Source: Rubrivivax gelatinosus
GTDB taxonomy: Bacteria; Pseudomonadota; Gammaproteobacteria; Burkholderiales; Burkholderiaceae_C
Length of the DNA stretch: 64,000 nucleotides
Direction of reading: 5' to 3'
Assembly (NCBI RefSeq): GCF_004340905.1
Contig: NZ_SLXD01000001.1
Location: forward strand, 1 to 64,000
Positions 51,103 through 60,830 of this stretch are shown in pieces. The translations under genes and the position numbers were made by a program. How positions within the stretch are numbered: the stretch's first letter is position 1; each line of letters starts with the position of its first letter. Below the pieces are notes generated by a model that was not told the origin of the DNA, made no database searches, and was given only the letters and a program-made list of their open reading frames with translations.

Positions 51103-52692
51103 TCAGCCGCGCAGCCGGGCCAGCAACGCCGCGGTGCTGGCGTCCAGCCCCCGGGTGTCGCCCGAGGCCAGGCGCGGCAGCAGGTCGCTGGCCAGCGCCT
51201 TGCCGAGCTCGACGCCCCACTGGTCGAAGCTGTTGAGGCCCCATAGCGCGCCGCTGGTCCAGACGCGGTGCTCGTACATCGCGACCAGCGCGCCCAGCGC
51301 GCGCGGCGTCAGCATGTCCAGCACGAAGGTCGTGCTCGGCCGGTTGCCAGGGAAGGTGCGGTGGCGCGCGAGCACCTCGCGGTCCAGCGTCGCCGACGCG
51401 GTCGGCACCGTCTCGCCACGCGCCGCCTCGGCGGTCTTGCCGAGCATCAGCGCCTGGCTCTGCGCCAGGCAGTTGGCGAGCAGCTTGGCGTGCAGGTCAG
51501 CGTGCGGGTGCGTCGGCCGGCGAACGGCGATGAACTCCACCGGGATCACGTCGCTGCCCTGGTGCAGCATCTGGAAGTAGGCGTGCTGGCCGTTGGTGCC
51601 GGGCTCGCCCCAGACCACCGGGCTGGTGGCATAGGGCAGCGGCTGGCCGTCGAGGTCGACGCGCTTGCCGTTGGACTCCATCTCCAGCTGCTGCAGATAG
51701 GCCGGCAGCCGGCGCAGGCCCTGGTGGTAGGGCGCGACGCTGCGGCTGGTGAAGCCGTGGAAGTTGCGGTACCAGACGTCGACGAGGCCCAGCAGCATCG
51801 GCAGGTTGCGCTCGATGGGCGCCTCGGCGAAGTGGCGGTCCATCGCGTGCGCGCCGTCGAGCAGCGCACGGAAGTTGGCCGCGCCGATGGCGATCGCGAT
51901 CGGCAGGCCGATCGCGCTCCACAGCGAGTAGCGCCCGCCAACCCAGTCCCAGAAGCCGAAGGTCGTCGTGATGCCGAAGGCCGCCGCGGCGCTGACGTTG
52001 GTCGTCGTCGCGGCGAAGTGGCGCGCGATCTCCTCGACCGTGCCGCCGTGGGCCAGGAACCAGGCCCGCGCGACCTGCGCGTTGGCCATCGTCTCCTGTG
52101 TCGTGAAGGTCTTGGAGGCGACGATGAACAGCGTGCGCTTGGGGTCCAGCTTCGCCAGCACCGGCGTGATGTCGTGGCCGTCGACATTGCTGACGAAGTG
52201 CAGCCGCCGGCCCGGGTCGCCGTAGGACTCGAGCGCGGCGACGACCATCTGCGGCCCCAGGTCGCTGCCGCCGATGCCGATGTTGACGATGTCGGTGATC
52301 TGCGCGTCCAGCCGCACCTGCTCGGCGTAGGCCAGCATCGCCGCCAGCACCGCGTGCACCGCCTCGCCGTGCGGCGCGGCGCCCAGCGGCGCACGCAGCG
52401 CGGTGTGCAGCACCGCGCGGCCCTCGGTGAGGTTGGCGACCGCCCCGGCCAGCATCGCGTCGCGGCGTGCCGGCAGCTCGCACTCCTGCGCCAGGTCGGC
52501 GAGGAAATGAAGCGTCGCCGTGTCGAGCAGGTTCTTCGACAGGTCGGCGAAGACCTCCGGCGCCTGCAGCGACAGCGCCTCGAAGCGCGAGGCGTCGCGC
52601 GCGAAGGCTTCGCGCAGGTCCAGCGTGCGGCCGTGGGCCTCGTAGTGGCCGGCCAGCGCGCCCCAGGCTTCGGTGCGGTCGCAGCGTGTCAT
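51103..52692 (-). CDS. pgi: Glucose-6-phosphate isomerase
   Basis: 529 residues. Family signatures are [25 protein letters not shown], the [16 protein letters not shown] segment, and [15 protein letters not shown] with [18 protein letters not shown]. Interconverts glucose 6-phosphate and fructose 6-phosphate. Overlaps the tal stop by 4 bases (ATGA), so the two are coexpressed. Confidence 0.98.
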   Translation of the reverse strand: MTRCDRTEAWGALAGHYEAHGRTLDLREAFARDASRFEALSLQAPEVFADLSKNLLDTATLHFLADLAQECELPARRDAMLAGAVANLTEGRAVLHTALRAPLGAAPHGEAVHAVLAAMLAYAEQVRLDAQITDIVNIGIGGSDLGPQMVVAALESYGDPGRRLHFVSNVDGHDITPVLAKLDPKRTLFIVASKTFTTQETMANAQVARAWFLAHGGTVEEIARHFAATTTNVSAAAAFGITTTFGFWDWVGGRYSLWSAIGLPIAIAIGAANFRALLDGAHAMDRHFAEAPIERNLPMLLGLVDVWYRNFHGFTSRSVAPYHQGLRRLPAYLQQLEMESNGKRVDLDGQPLPYATSPVVWGEPGTNGQHAYFQMLHQGSDVIPVEFIAVRRPTHPHADLHAKLLANCLAQSQALMLGKTAEAARGETVPTASATLDREVLARHRTFPGNRPSTTFVLDMLTPRALGALVAMYEHRVWTSGALWGLNSFDQWGVELGKALASDLLPRLASGDTRGLDASTAALLARLRG

Positions 52693-53642
52693 CGTCTTGC
52701 TTCCTCGATCAGCGCGTCCAGCGCGCGGGCGTCGGCGGCGAAGGCGCGGATGCCTTCGGCCAGCTTCTCGGTGGCCATCGCGTCCTCGTTGAGCGTCCAG
52801 CGGAACGTGGCTTCGTCCAGATGCACGGCGGGCAGGTCGGCGGCCTGGGCCTCGGCGAGCTCGAGCGCGCGGGCGACCGGGGCATCGCTCGCCTGCAGCT
52901 GGGCCAGCAGCTCGGGGCTGATCGTCAGCAGGTCGCAGCCGGCCAGCGCGAGGATCTGCTCGACGTTGCGGAAGCTCGCGCCCATCACCTCGGTGGCCAG
53001 GCCGTGGCGCTTGTAGTGGCGCCAGATCGTCGTCACCGACATCACGCCCGGGTCGGCGGCGCCGCTGTGCGCCGCGGCGTCCCAGGCGGCGCCGGCACGC
53101 GCCTTGTGCCAGTCGAGGATGCGGCCGACGAAGGGCGAGATCAGCGTCACGCCGGCGTCGCCGCAGGCCACCGCCTGGCCGAAGCCGAAGAGCAGCGTCA
53201 GGTTGCAGTGGATGCCTTCGCGCTCCAGCACCTCGGCGGCGCGGATGCCTTCCCAGGTCGACGCGATCTTCACCAGCAGGCGCTCGGGGCCGACGCCGGC
53301 CGCGCGGTACAGCGCGGCGATGCGCCGGCCACGTTCGATGGTCGCCGCGGTGTCGAAGGACAGGCGGGCGTCGACCTCGGTGCTGACGCGGCCCGGCACG
53401 ACCTTCAGGATCTCCAGGCCGAAACTCACCAGCACCGCGTCGACGATCTCCTCGAGCGGCCGCGCGGCGTGCGCGGCCACGGTCTCGGCCAGCAGCGGCG
53501 CGTACTCGGGCTGGCGCACGGCCTTCAGGATCAGCGACGGGTTGGTCGTCGCGTCACGCGGCGCGAACTGGGCGAGCTGATGGAAGTTGCCGGTATCGGC
53601 GACGACGGTCGTGTACTGGCGGAGCTGGTCGAGCTGGTTCAT
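52689..53642 (-). CDS. tal: Transaldolase B
   Basis: 317 residues from MNQLDQL (53642). Schiff-base Lys in [14 protein letters not shown]; other signatures [20 protein letters not shown] and [10 protein letters not shown]. It works in the non-oxidative pentose phosphate pathway. Together with pgi, and with zwf-hexR 3 kb away, the region serves hexose phosphate metabolism. Confidence 0.98.
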   Translation of the reverse strand: MNQLDQLRQYTTVVADTGNFHQLAQFAPRDATTNPSLILKAVRQPEYAPLLAETVAAHAARPLEEIVDAVLVSFGLEILKVVPGRVSTEVDARLSFDTAATIERGRRIAALYRAAGVGPERLLVKIASTWEGIRAAEVLEREGIHCNLTLLFGFGQAVACGDAGVTLISPFVGRILDWHKARAGAAWDAAAHSGAADPGVMSVTTIWRHYKRHGLATEVMGASFRNVEQILALAGCDLLTISPELLAQLQASDAPVARALELAEAQAADLPAVHLDEATFRWTLNEDAMATEKLAEGIRAFAADARALDALIEEARR

Positions 53643-53794
53643 GGGGAATCGGCGTGGAGTCTGGATTGCACCGGAGGCGAGCACGCAACCGTGTGACACG
53701 GGCGAGATGCAAAAGCGGCACCGGGCCTCGCTATGCTAGGCGTCTTCGCGCCCCCCGTCGCGCCAAGGCGCACCACGACCGTCCCCGGAAACCG

Positions 53795-55387
53795 ATGTAC
53801 GCGAGCTTCTACGGCCTGCAGCGCGAGCCCTTCTCGATCGCCCCCGACCCGCGTTTCCTCTACATGAGCGAAGCGCACCGCGAGGCGCTGGCGCACCTGC
53901 TCTACGGCCTGTCCGGCGGCGGCGGCTTCGTGCTGCTGACCGGCGAGATCGGTGCCGGCAAGACCACCGTCTGCCGCTGCTTCCTAGAGCAGGTGCCGTC
54001 GCACTGCGACGTGGCCTACGTCTTCAACCCCAAGCTGGACGCTCTGGAGCTGCTGCAGACCGTCTGCGACGAGTTCCGCCTCGAGGTGCCGGCCGGCGCA
54101 GCGACGGTGAAGGCCTACGTCGACGCGCTGAACCGCTTCCTGCTCGCCGCGCACGCCGCCGGCCGCCACGCGGTGCTGGTCATCGACGAGGCCCAGGCGC
54201 TGGCGCCCGAGGTGCTGGAGCAGCTGCGCCTGCTGACCAACCTGGAGACCGACGAGCGCAAGCTGCTGCAGATCGTGCTGATCGGCCAGCCCGAGCTGCG
54301 CACGATGCTGGCGCGGCCCGAGCTGGAGCAGCTCGCCCAGCGGGTCATCGCACGCTACCACCTGCCGGCGCTGGACGCGGCCGAGACCGCGGCCTACGTG
54401 CGCCACCGGCTGGCGGTCGCCGGGCTGGCCGGCGATCTGCCGTTCGACGACGACGCCATCGCGGCGCTGCACCGGCTGTGCGGCGGCGTGCCGCGGCGCA
54501 TCAACCTGCTCGCCGACCGGGCGCTGCTCGGCGGCTACGCACGAGGACAGCGGCGTGTCGGCCGCGCCGTCGTCGAACGCGCGGCGCACGAGGTCTTCGG
54601 CACGGCGCCGGCGGCCCCGGCGCCGTCGCGTGCGCCGGTGGTCGCGGCGGTGCTGGGCGTCGCGGCGCTGGCCGTCGGCGCGCTGGTCTGGCAGGCCGGG
54701 CGTGGTGACGCCACGGCCGCCGAAGCCGGCCCGGTCTTGCCGGCGGCGCTGCCGGCAGCGGCCGCCGCGTCGGCTGCGGTGGTGGCTGCCGCGGCGCCGG
54801 CCGCATCGGCGCCGGTCGCTGAGGAACTGGACGCCGAGGCGCTGCTGGCCCGCGCCGCGGCCCGCGAGGCCGACGGCGTCCGGGCGCTGGCCGCACGCTG
54901 GAAGGTGCAAGCCGGCGCCGGCGAACCGTGCAGCGCACTGGCCGCCACCGGCCTGGCCTGCTGGCGCACGAAGACCGGCCTGGCCCAGGTGCGCGACCTC
55001 GGCCGCCCGGGCCTGCTGACGCTGCACGGCAGCGACGGCCGCAGCGGCGTCGTGCTGCTGACCGGGCTGGACAGCGAGCACGCGACGCTGGCGTTTGCCG
55101 ATGGCGGCCAGGCGACGGTCGACCTGGCGACGCTGGCCACACTGTGGCGCGGCGAGTTCGCGACGCTGTGGCGGCCGCCGCCGGGCTGGGGCAGCCCGGG
55201 CGACCCGACGGTGCTGGCCGCCTGGCTGGACGAACGCCTGCCCGGCCGCGGCACGCTGGCGCCCCGCATCGTCGCCTTCCAGGTCGCGCACGGGCTGCAG
55301 CCCGATGGCCGCGCCGGGCCGCTGACGCTGATGCAGATCCTGCGGACCGACGGCGACACCGTGCCCCGGCTCGCGCTCACCCGCTGA
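53795..55387 (+). CDS. ExeA-like AAA ATPase with peptidoglycan-binding domain
   Basis: 530 residues starting MYASFYGLQREPFSIAPDP, the ExeA/GspA signature. The AAA domain has Walker A GEIGAGKTT (about 49-57), Walker B LVIDEAQAL and GVPRRINLLADRALLGGYA. An Ala-rich membrane segment follows (about 285-305), then an Ala-rich linker and a C-terminal peptidoglycan-binding domain (about 470-525, GLQPDGRAGPLTLMQIL). In Aeromonas ExeA-ExeB place the type II secretin in the outer membrane. No other type II secretion genes are in the window. Confidence 0.93.
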   Translation: MYASFYGLQREPFSIAPDPRFLYMSEAHREALAHLLYGLSGGGGFVLLTGEIGAGKTTVCRCFLEQVPSHCDVAYVFNPKLDALELLQTVCDEFRLEVPAGAATVKAYVDALNRFLLAAHAAGRHAVLVIDEAQALAPEVLEQLRLLTNLETDERKLLQIVLIGQPELRTMLARPELEQLAQRVIARYHLPALDAAETAAYVRHRLAVAGLAGDLPFDDDAIAALHRLCGGVPRRINLLADRALLGGYARGQRRVGRAVVERAAHEVFGTAPAAPAPSRAPVVAAVLGVAALAVGALVWQAGRGDATAAEAGPVLPAALPAAAAASAAVVAAAAPAASAPVAEELDAEALLARAAAREADGVRALAARWKVQAGAGEPCSALAATGLACWRTKTGLAQVRDLGRPGLLTLHGSDGRSGVVLLTGLDSEHATLAFADGGQATVDLATLATLWRGEFATLWRPPPGWGSPGDPTVLAAWLDERLPGRGTLAPRIVAFQVAHGLQPDGRAGPLTLMQILRTDGDTVPRLALTR

Positions 55388-55391
55388 CACC

Positions 55392-56096
55392 ATGTCCTAC
55401 ATCCTCGACGCCCTGCGCCGTGCCGACGCCGAACGCGAGCGTGGTGCCGTGCCCGGCCTGCATTCACAGCCCGCCACGCAGGCCCCGGCTGCGGCGCCTC
55501 CGGCGCCCCGGCGCGGCCCTTGGATCGTGTCCGCCGCCGCGCTGGCGGTCGTCGCGCTCGGCGGCGCCGTCTGGTGGAACACGCAGCGCCCGCCGCCGCC
55601 GGCCGTTGTCGTGGCGCAGGCGATGCCCACGCCCGCCGCGCCGCCCGCGGTGAGTGCCGAAACGCCGCCGGCCTCACCCGCCGCGGCATCGGCCGAGGCC
55701 GAACCCGTGCCGCGTGTCGGCCCGCCGCGCATCGTGCCGCCGCCGGCCACCACGGCCGAGGCGCCGCCGCGCCGGGCCGCGCCGGCCGTGCCGGCGCCCG
55801 GGCCGGCCGCCACGCCGGCCAACATGCCGGCGACCGCCGATGCGCGCCCGACGACGCCGGCGGCCGAACGCGCGATCCCAATCGAGCAGCTCTCGGCCGA
55901 ACAGCGCCGCGGCCTGCCGCAGCTGACGATCGGCGGCGCGATCTATTCCGACCAGCCGGCGGCGCGCATGCTGCTCGTCGGCGGCCAGTTGCTGCACGAA
56001 GGCGACACGGCCGCGCCCGGCGTCACGCTGGAGCGCATCGGCCCGCGCTCGGCGGTGCTGCGCTGGCGCACGCTGCGTTACGAAGTGCCGTACTAG
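55392..56096 (+). CDS. GspB-like secretion assembly protein
   Basis: 234 residues. N-terminus MSYILDALRRADAERERG, the GspB/ExeB signature, then a membrane segment (about 40-60), a long Pro/Ala linker, and a C-terminal domain LPQLTIGGAIYSDQPAARML typical of the family. It follows the ExeA-like gene by 4 bases and should form the inner-membrane complex with it. Confidence 0.92.
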   Translation: MSYILDALRRADAERERGAVPGLHSQPATQAPAAAPPAPRRGPWIVSAAALAVVALGGAVWWNTQRPPPPAVVVAQAMPTPAAPPAVSAETPPASPAAASAEAEPVPRVGPPRIVPPPATTAEAPPRRAAPAVPAPGPAATPANMPATADARPTTPAAERAIPIEQLSAEQRRGLPQLTIGGAIYSDQPAARMLLVGGQLLHEGDTAAPGVTLERIGPRSAVLRWRTLRYEVPY

Positions 56097-56162
56097 GCCC
56101 GACGGTGTCGCGCCGATCGCGCCCGCGGTTGACCGGCATGAAACCGCGGAGCATGATCCGGA

Positions 56163-56177
56163 CGAAACTTAGTTACA
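56163..56177. promoter_or_regulatory. Candidate HexR operator upstream of zwf
   Basis: The minus-strand reading TGTAACTAAGTTTCG is close to the known proteobacterial HexR palindrome (TGTARTWWWYTACA type), with mismatches in one half. It ends 13 bases before the zwf start; hexR itself follows zwf. An autoregulated zwf-hexR unit is plausible. Confidence 0.45.
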
Positions 56178-56190
56178 TGCACGCCCCGAC

Positions 56191-57636
56191 ATGTCCTTCG
56201 ACCTCGTCTTCTTCGGTGGCACCGGCGACCTGACCTGGCGCAAGCTGCTGCCCGCGCTGTTCCAGGCCTGGCGCCACCACAAGCTGCCCGAGGGCGGCCG
56301 CATCCTCGCCGTCGCGCGCGACGAGCGCAGCGACGACGAATACCGCGCCTTCGTGCGCGAACGTTTTGCCGCCGTCGACAGCAGCAAGCGCCCGAACGAA
56401 GCCGAGTTCGACGAGTTCGCGCAGCTGCTGCACTACCGCCGCATGGACCTGTCCCGGCCCGAGGACTACACCGGCCTGAAGGCCTGGCTGGCCGAACGCG
56501 GCGCCGACACGGCGCTGATGTACCTGGCGACCAGCCCGTACCTGTTCCCGGTGATCTGCGAACAGCTCGGCGCCGCCGGCATCGTCGGCCCGCACGTGCG
56601 CATCGTGCTCGAGAAGCCGCTGGGCCACGACCTGGCGAGCGCGCAGCAGATCAACCGCGTCGTGCGCTCGGTGTTCGACGAGCGCCAGGCGCTGCGCATC
56701 GACCACTACCTCGGCAAGCCGGCGGTGCAGAACCTGATGGCGCTGCGCTTCGGCAACGCCTTGTTCGAGCCGCTGTGGCGGCGCGAGTGGATCGCCAACA
56801 TCCAGATCACGCTGGCCGAGTCGCTGGGCGTGGGCACGCGCGGCGATTACTACGACCGCACCGGCGCGCTGCGCGACATGATCCAGAACCATGCGCTGCA
56901 GCTGCTGACGATGATCGCGATGGAGCCGCCCTCGTCCAGCGCCGCCGACGCGATCCGCGACGAGAAGCTGAAGGTGCTGCGCTCACTGCGCCCGTTCACC
57001 CCCGAGACGGTGGCACGCGACGTCGTGCGCGGCCAGTACCGCGCCGGCAGCGTCGCCGGCCAGGCGGTGCCGGGCTACCTGGACGAGGTCAAGGTGCCGG
57101 CCGGCAGCCGCTGCGAGACCTTCGTCGCGCTGCGCACCGAGATCCAGAACTGGCGCTGGGCCGGCGTGCCCTTCTACCTGCGCACCGGCAAACGCCTGGC
57201 CGGGCAGGACGCGCACATCGTCGTCAACTTCCGCGAGGTGCCGCACCCGATCTTCCCGGGAACGCGGCGCGCCAACCGCCTGGTCATCAAGCTGCAGCCC
57301 GAGGACGGGCTGGAGCTGCACCTGTTGGCGGCCACCGGCGGCAGCCGTGACGAGCTGCTGTCGCCGGTGTCGCTGGACCTGGACTTCGACCGGGCCTTCC
57401 CGAGCGAACGCGTGGGCGCCTACGAACGCCTGCTGCTCGACGCCATCGCCGGACGGCTGAACCTGTTCGTGCGCAGCGACGAGCAGGAGCAGGCCTGGCG
57501 CTGGGTCGAGCCGGTGCTCGACGCCTGGAACAACGACCCGACCGGCCCGCGCCCCTACGCGGCCGGCAGCTGGGGCCCGGCGGCCGCCAGCGCGCTCGTG
57601 GCGCGCGACGGCTGTGCCTGGGCCGAGGAACAATGA
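56191..57636 (+). CDS. zwf: Glucose-6-phosphate 1-dehydrogenase
   Basis: 481 residues. NADP-binding FFGGTGDLTWRKLLPALF at the start, catalytic RIDHYLGKPAVQNL, the substrate-binding segment VPFYLRTGKRL and the C-terminal LLDAIAGRLNLFVRSDEQEQAW. Entry to the pentose phosphate and Entner-Doudoroff routes. It overlaps hexR by 4 bases. Confidence 0.98.
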   Translation: MSFDLVFFGGTGDLTWRKLLPALFQAWRHHKLPEGGRILAVARDERSDDEYRAFVRERFAAVDSSKRPNEAEFDEFAQLLHYRRMDLSRPEDYTGLKAWLAERGADTALMYLATSPYLFPVICEQLGAAGIVGPHVRIVLEKPLGHDLASAQQINRVVRSVFDERQALRIDHYLGKPAVQNLMALRFGNALFEPLWRREWIANIQITLAESLGVGTRGDYYDRTGALRDMIQNHALQLLTMIAMEPPSSSAADAIRDEKLKVLRSLRPFTPETVARDVVRGQYRAGSVAGQAVPGYLDEVKVPAGSRCETFVALRTEIQNWRWAGVPFYLRTGKRLAGQDAHIVVNFREVPHPIFPGTRRANRLVIKLQPEDGLELHLLAATGGSRDELLSPVSLDLDFDRAFPSERVGAYERLLLDAIAGRLNLFVRSDEQEQAWRWVEPVLDAWNNDPTGPRPYAAGSWGPAAASALVARDGCAWAEEQ

Positions 57637-58592
57637 ACACCTTCCCGCCCCCGACCCCGCGGCCCGTCCGCGATCCCGCCGCCGAACTGAGCCCGATGCT
57701 CGAACGCATCCGGGCCTCGATCCCGGCGCTGCCGCCGGCCGAACAGCGTGTCGCACGCCTGCTGCTGGCCGACGCCCGCGGCTTCGCCAGCCTGCCGGTC
57801 GGCGAACTCGCCGAACGCGCCCGCGTCAGCAAACCCACCGTCGTGCGTTTCTGCCGCAGCGTCGGCTACGACGGGCTGGCCGACTTCAAGATCAAGCTCG
57901 CCGGCAGCGTCAACGAAGGTGTTCCCTTCGTGCACCGCGCGGTCGAGGAGGACGACAAGCCCGGCGACCTGGTCGTCAAGGTCGTCGACAACGCCGTCGC
58001 GGCGCTGCTGCGCTATCGCAACGCCGCCGCCAGCCAGGCGATCGAAGACGCGATCAGCGCGCTCACCGAAGCCGGCCGCCACAGCCGGCGCATCGAGTTC
58101 TACGGCGTCGGCAACTCCGGCATCGTGGCGCTGGACGCGCAGCACAAGTTCTTCCGCCTGGGCGTCAACTCGATGGCCATCAGCGACGGCCACGTGCAGG
58201 TGATGAGCGCGACCATGCTCGCCGAAGGCGACTGCGCGGTCGTCATCAGCAACTCGGGGCGCAGCCGCGACATCCTGGACGTCGCCGAGATCGCGCGCCG
58301 CAAGGGCGCGACGGTGATCGTCATCACCGCCAGCGGCTCGCCGCTGGCGACGCTGGCGCTGGGCTCGCCCGGCCACATCCTGCTGGCCGCCGACCACCCC
58401 GAGGACGCCGACCGCTACAGCCCGATGGTCTCGCGGCTGCTGCACCTGACGATCGTCGACATCCTCGCCACCGGCGTGGCGCTGCGCCTGGGATCGGCCG
58501 CGCTGCGGCCGACGCTCGCGGAGATCAAGAAGAACCTGCGCAACCGCCGTTATTCCGACGGCCAGCGGCCGGCCGAGGACCGCGACGCCTGA
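57633..58592 (+). CDS. hexR: HexR-type RpiR transcriptional regulator
   Basis: 319 residues. An N-terminal RpiR helix-turn-helix (about 25-95: LPPAEQRVARLLLADARGFASL, ARVSKPTVVRFCRSVGYDG) and a C-terminal SIS domain (about 130-280: IEFYGVGNSGIVALDAQHKF and VVISNSGRSRDILDVAEIARR). HexR represses sugar-catabolism genes and senses KDPG. Overlap with zwf and the site before zwf support the assignment. Confidence 0.93.
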   Translation: MNTFPPPTPRPVRDPAAELSPMLERIRASIPALPPAEQRVARLLLADARGFASLPVGELAERARVSKPTVVRFCRSVGYDGLADFKIKLAGSVNEGVPFVHRAVEEDDKPGDLVVKVVDNAVAALLRYRNAAASQAIEDAISALTEAGRHSRRIEFYGVGNSGIVALDAQHKFFRLGVNSMAISDGHVQVMSATMLAEGDCAVVISNSGRSRDILDVAEIARRKGATVIVITASGSPLATLALGSPGHILLAADHPEDADRYSPMVSRLLHLTIVDILATGVALRLGSAALRPTLAEIKKNLRNRRYSDGQRPAEDRDA

Positions 58593-58598
58593 GCCGGC

Positions 58599-58859
58599 TC
58601 AGCCCGCCTCGGCCGCGGGCAGGCCCAGCACCTCGTCGACGCCGTACAGGCGTGCCAGCTCGACGAGCTGGGCCGGAGCGCCGTCGACACGCAGCGTGCG
58701 CCCGCGCGCCGCGGCGCGGCGGCGGGCTTCCAGCAGCAGCGCGACCGCGGAGCTGTCGAACTCGGCAAGCCCGCTGGCGTCGACGACGTCGGTGTCGTCA
58801 CCGAGCTGACGCAGCAGCTGCGGCGCCTGCGCCAGCATGGCGGTCGCGGGCAGCTTCAT
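58599..58859 (-). CDS. mlaB: STAS-domain protein MlaB
   Basis: 86 residues of STAS fold: DDTDVVDASGLAEFDSSAVALLLEARRRA contains the conserved DSS loop. MlaB binds the MlaF ATPase and is needed for activity of the MlaFEDB phospholipid transporter. Last gene of the mla operon, 1 base after mlaC. Confidence 0.92.
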   Translation of the reverse strand: MKLPATAMLAQAPQLLRQLGDDTDVVDASGLAEFDSSAVALLLEARRRAAARGRTLRVDGAPAQLVELARLYGVDEVLGLPAAEAG

Positions 58860-58860
58860 C

Positions 58861-59481
58861 TCAACCCTTCTTGGCCGGCTGGGCCGGGGCCTTGTTGCGC
58901 TCGACGAGCTTGGCGATCAGGCCGTCGATGCCGCCGGCGCCGAGTTCCTGGGCGAACTGCGAACGGTAGCTCTGCACCAGCCAGATGCCGCCGACGTTGA
59001 CGTCGATGATCTTCCAGGCACCCTGCTGCTGGTCGAGGCGGTAGTCGAGCTTGATCGGCTCGCCCTTGCCGCGGACCTCGGACTGCACGACGACCTGCGT
59101 GCCGCCGGGCACCGGCTGGGTCTTGGTGATCTCGACGGTCTGGTCCTTCAGCTGCGTCAGCGCGCCGGCGTAGACACGCACCAGCAGGATCTTGAACTCG
59201 GCCTGCAGCTTGGCGCGCTGATCGGGCGTGGCGCTGCGCCACTGCGGGCCGACGGCCGAACGCGTGACGGTCTCGAAGGCCACCGCCGGCATCACCTTGT
59301 GGTCGACCAGCGCGACGATGGCGTTGATGTCGCCGGACTGGATCGCCTTGTCGTTCCTGGCCGTCGTGAGCACGTCGTTGGAGATCGTGCGCACGAAGGC
59401 GTCGGGCGCGCCGGGCTGGGCATTCGCGCCGGCGATCAAGAGGCCCAGCATCGCCAGGCCGGTGAGGAATTGCTTGAACAT
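58861..59481 (-). CDS. mlaC: Periplasmic phospholipid carrier MlaC
   Basis: 206 residues. Signal peptide MFKQFLTGLAMLGLLIAGAN, then the MlaC/Ttg2D fold: PDAFVRTISNDVLTTARNDK, VMPAVAFETVTRSAVG, and the C-terminal YRLDQQQGAWKIIDVNVGGI. It carries phospholipids between the outer-membrane MlaA complex and inner-membrane MlaFEDB. Confidence 0.95.
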   Translation of the reverse strand: MFKQFLTGLAMLGLLIAGANAQPGAPDAFVRTISNDVLTTARNDKAIQSGDINAIVALVDHKVMPAVAFETVTRSAVGPQWRSATPDQRAKLQAEFKILLVRVYAGALTQLKDQTVEITKTQPVPGGTQVVVQSEVRGKGEPIKLDYRLDQQQGAWKIIDVNVGGIWLVQSYRSQFAQELGAGGIDGLIAKLVERNKAPAQPAKKG

Positions 59482-59549
59482 CGTCTGCCTTTCGGTTGCG
59501 GACACGCCGCGCGGCGTTGACGCATCAACGCAGCAACCGGGGTTGCGGT

Positions 59550-60317
59550 TCACTGCGCCGGCGCAGCCTCGCCGTCGCCGTAGCCGTCGTCGTCGTAGTC
59601 CACGAGCGGCGGAGCGCCGTCGTACACCTGGTCCAGCCGCCGTGACAGGTAGGCGTCGCGCACGAACGAATAGCGATCGAGCGCGACCCGGTCGAGCAGC
59701 TGGGTCGTCTCCAACAGATCGCTGCGCGCGTTCAACAGTTCCGTCGCCAGCACCGTGTAGCTGCCGGCATCGGTCTGCGGCAGACGCGACGGAGCGAACA
59801 CGCGATCGACCGGCCAGGACAGGCCGTCGCGCACCGACGAAGGCCCGAGCAGCGGCAGCACGACGTACGGCCCGGCGCCCGCACCCCAGACGCCCAGCGT
59901 CTGGCCGAAGTCCTCGCTGCGGCGCTCCAGCCGCAGCTCGGTGCCCCAGTCGAGCAGGCCGAACAGGCCCATCGTCGTGTTGACGAGCACGCGCGCGCTC
60001 ATCTCCAGGCCGTCGGCGGGCTTGCCCTGCAGGAACTGGTTGGCCGCCGACCAGACGTCGCGGATGTTGCCCAGCACGTTGCCGATGCCGGTGCGCACGA
60101 TCTGCGGCACGTGATCACGGTAGGCCTCGGCCACCGGGCGCACGACCGCCTCGTCGACCTGGTCGTTGAAGGCGAAGACCTTGCGGTTCCAGTTCTCCCA
60201 CGGGTCGGCGGGCGAGGCGGCGCGCTGCGGCGTGGCTTCGCCCGGCACGGGCGCCGGAGCGGTGGCGCAGCCGGTGGCCAGCGCGGTGACGGCGAGCGCG
60301 GCGGCCAGGCGCTTCAC
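59550..60317 (-). CDS. mlaA: Outer-membrane lipoprotein MlaA (VacJ)
   Basis: 255 residues from a GTG at 60317 overlapping the mlaD stop (GTGA). The lipobox is near ALATGC. DPWENWNRKVFAFNDQVDEAV and ANQFLQGKPADG are family hallmarks, and an acidic C-terminal tail (DYDDDGYGDGE) ends it. It removes mislocalised phospholipid from the outer leaflet. The mlaF-E-D-A-C-B order, with mlaA inside the operon, is usual in betaproteobacteria. Confidence 0.95.
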   Translation of the reverse strand: MKRLAAALAVTALATGCATAPAPVPGEATPQRAASPADPWENWNRKVFAFNDQVDEAVVRPVAEAYRDHVPQIVRTGIGNVLGNIRDVWSAANQFLQGKPADGLEMSARVLVNTTMGLFGLLDWGTELRLERRSEDFGQTLGVWGAGAGPYVVLPLLGPSSVRDGLSWPVDRVFAPSRLPQTDAGSYTVLATELLNARSDLLETTQLLDRVALDRYSFVRDAYLSRRLDQVYDGAPPLVDYDDDGYGDGEAAPAQ

Positions 60318-60808
60318 TGGGCGGCTCCCGGCGCGGTGGCGCCGCCGCCGGCTTCGGCGGCCTTGCCGGTCATGAACTGGCCGATCAGGTTCTCCAGCAC
60401 GACGGCCGATTGCGTCTGCGCCACGGTGTCGCCCGACTTCAGGTTCTGGTCGTCGCCGCCGGGCTCCAGGCCGATGTACTGGTCGCCCAGCAGGCCGGAG
60501 GTCAGGATCTTGGCCGCCGAGTCCTTCGGGAACTGGAAGCGCTGGTCGACGTCCATCTCGACGACGCCCTGGAAGGTCTGCGGGTCCAGCGAGATCGACC
60601 TGACGCGGCCGACGACGACGCCGGCGCTGCGCACCGGCGCACGCGCCTTCAGCCCGCCGATGTTGTCGAAACGTGCCGTCAGCGAGTAGGTCTCGCCGTT
60701 GCTGCTGAAGCTGCCGAGGTTGGCCGCCTTCAGCGCCAGGAACGCGAACGCGCACAAGCCCAGCAGGACGAACAACCCGACGAGCGTCTCGATACCCTTC
60801 TTTCCCAT
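60314..60808 (-). CDS. mlaD: Phospholipid transporter MCE protein MlaD
   Basis: 164 residues. One N-terminal membrane helix (ETLVGLFVLLGLCAFAFLAL) and one MCE domain (about 40-120: YSLTARFDNIGGLKARAPVR, GLLGDQYIGLEPGG). It forms the hexameric periplasmic ring on MlaE. Confidence 0.96.
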   Translation of the reverse strand: MGKKGIETLVGLFVLLGLCAFAFLALKAANLGSFSSNGETYSLTARFDNIGGLKARAPVRSAGVVVGRVRSISLDPQTFQGVVEMDVDQRFQFPKDSAAKILTSGLLGDQYIGLEPGGDDQNLKSGDTVAQTQSAVVLENLIGQFMTGKAAEAGGGATAPGAAQ

Positions 60809-60830
60809 TCTTTTCCTCAGCGGCGCCGGA

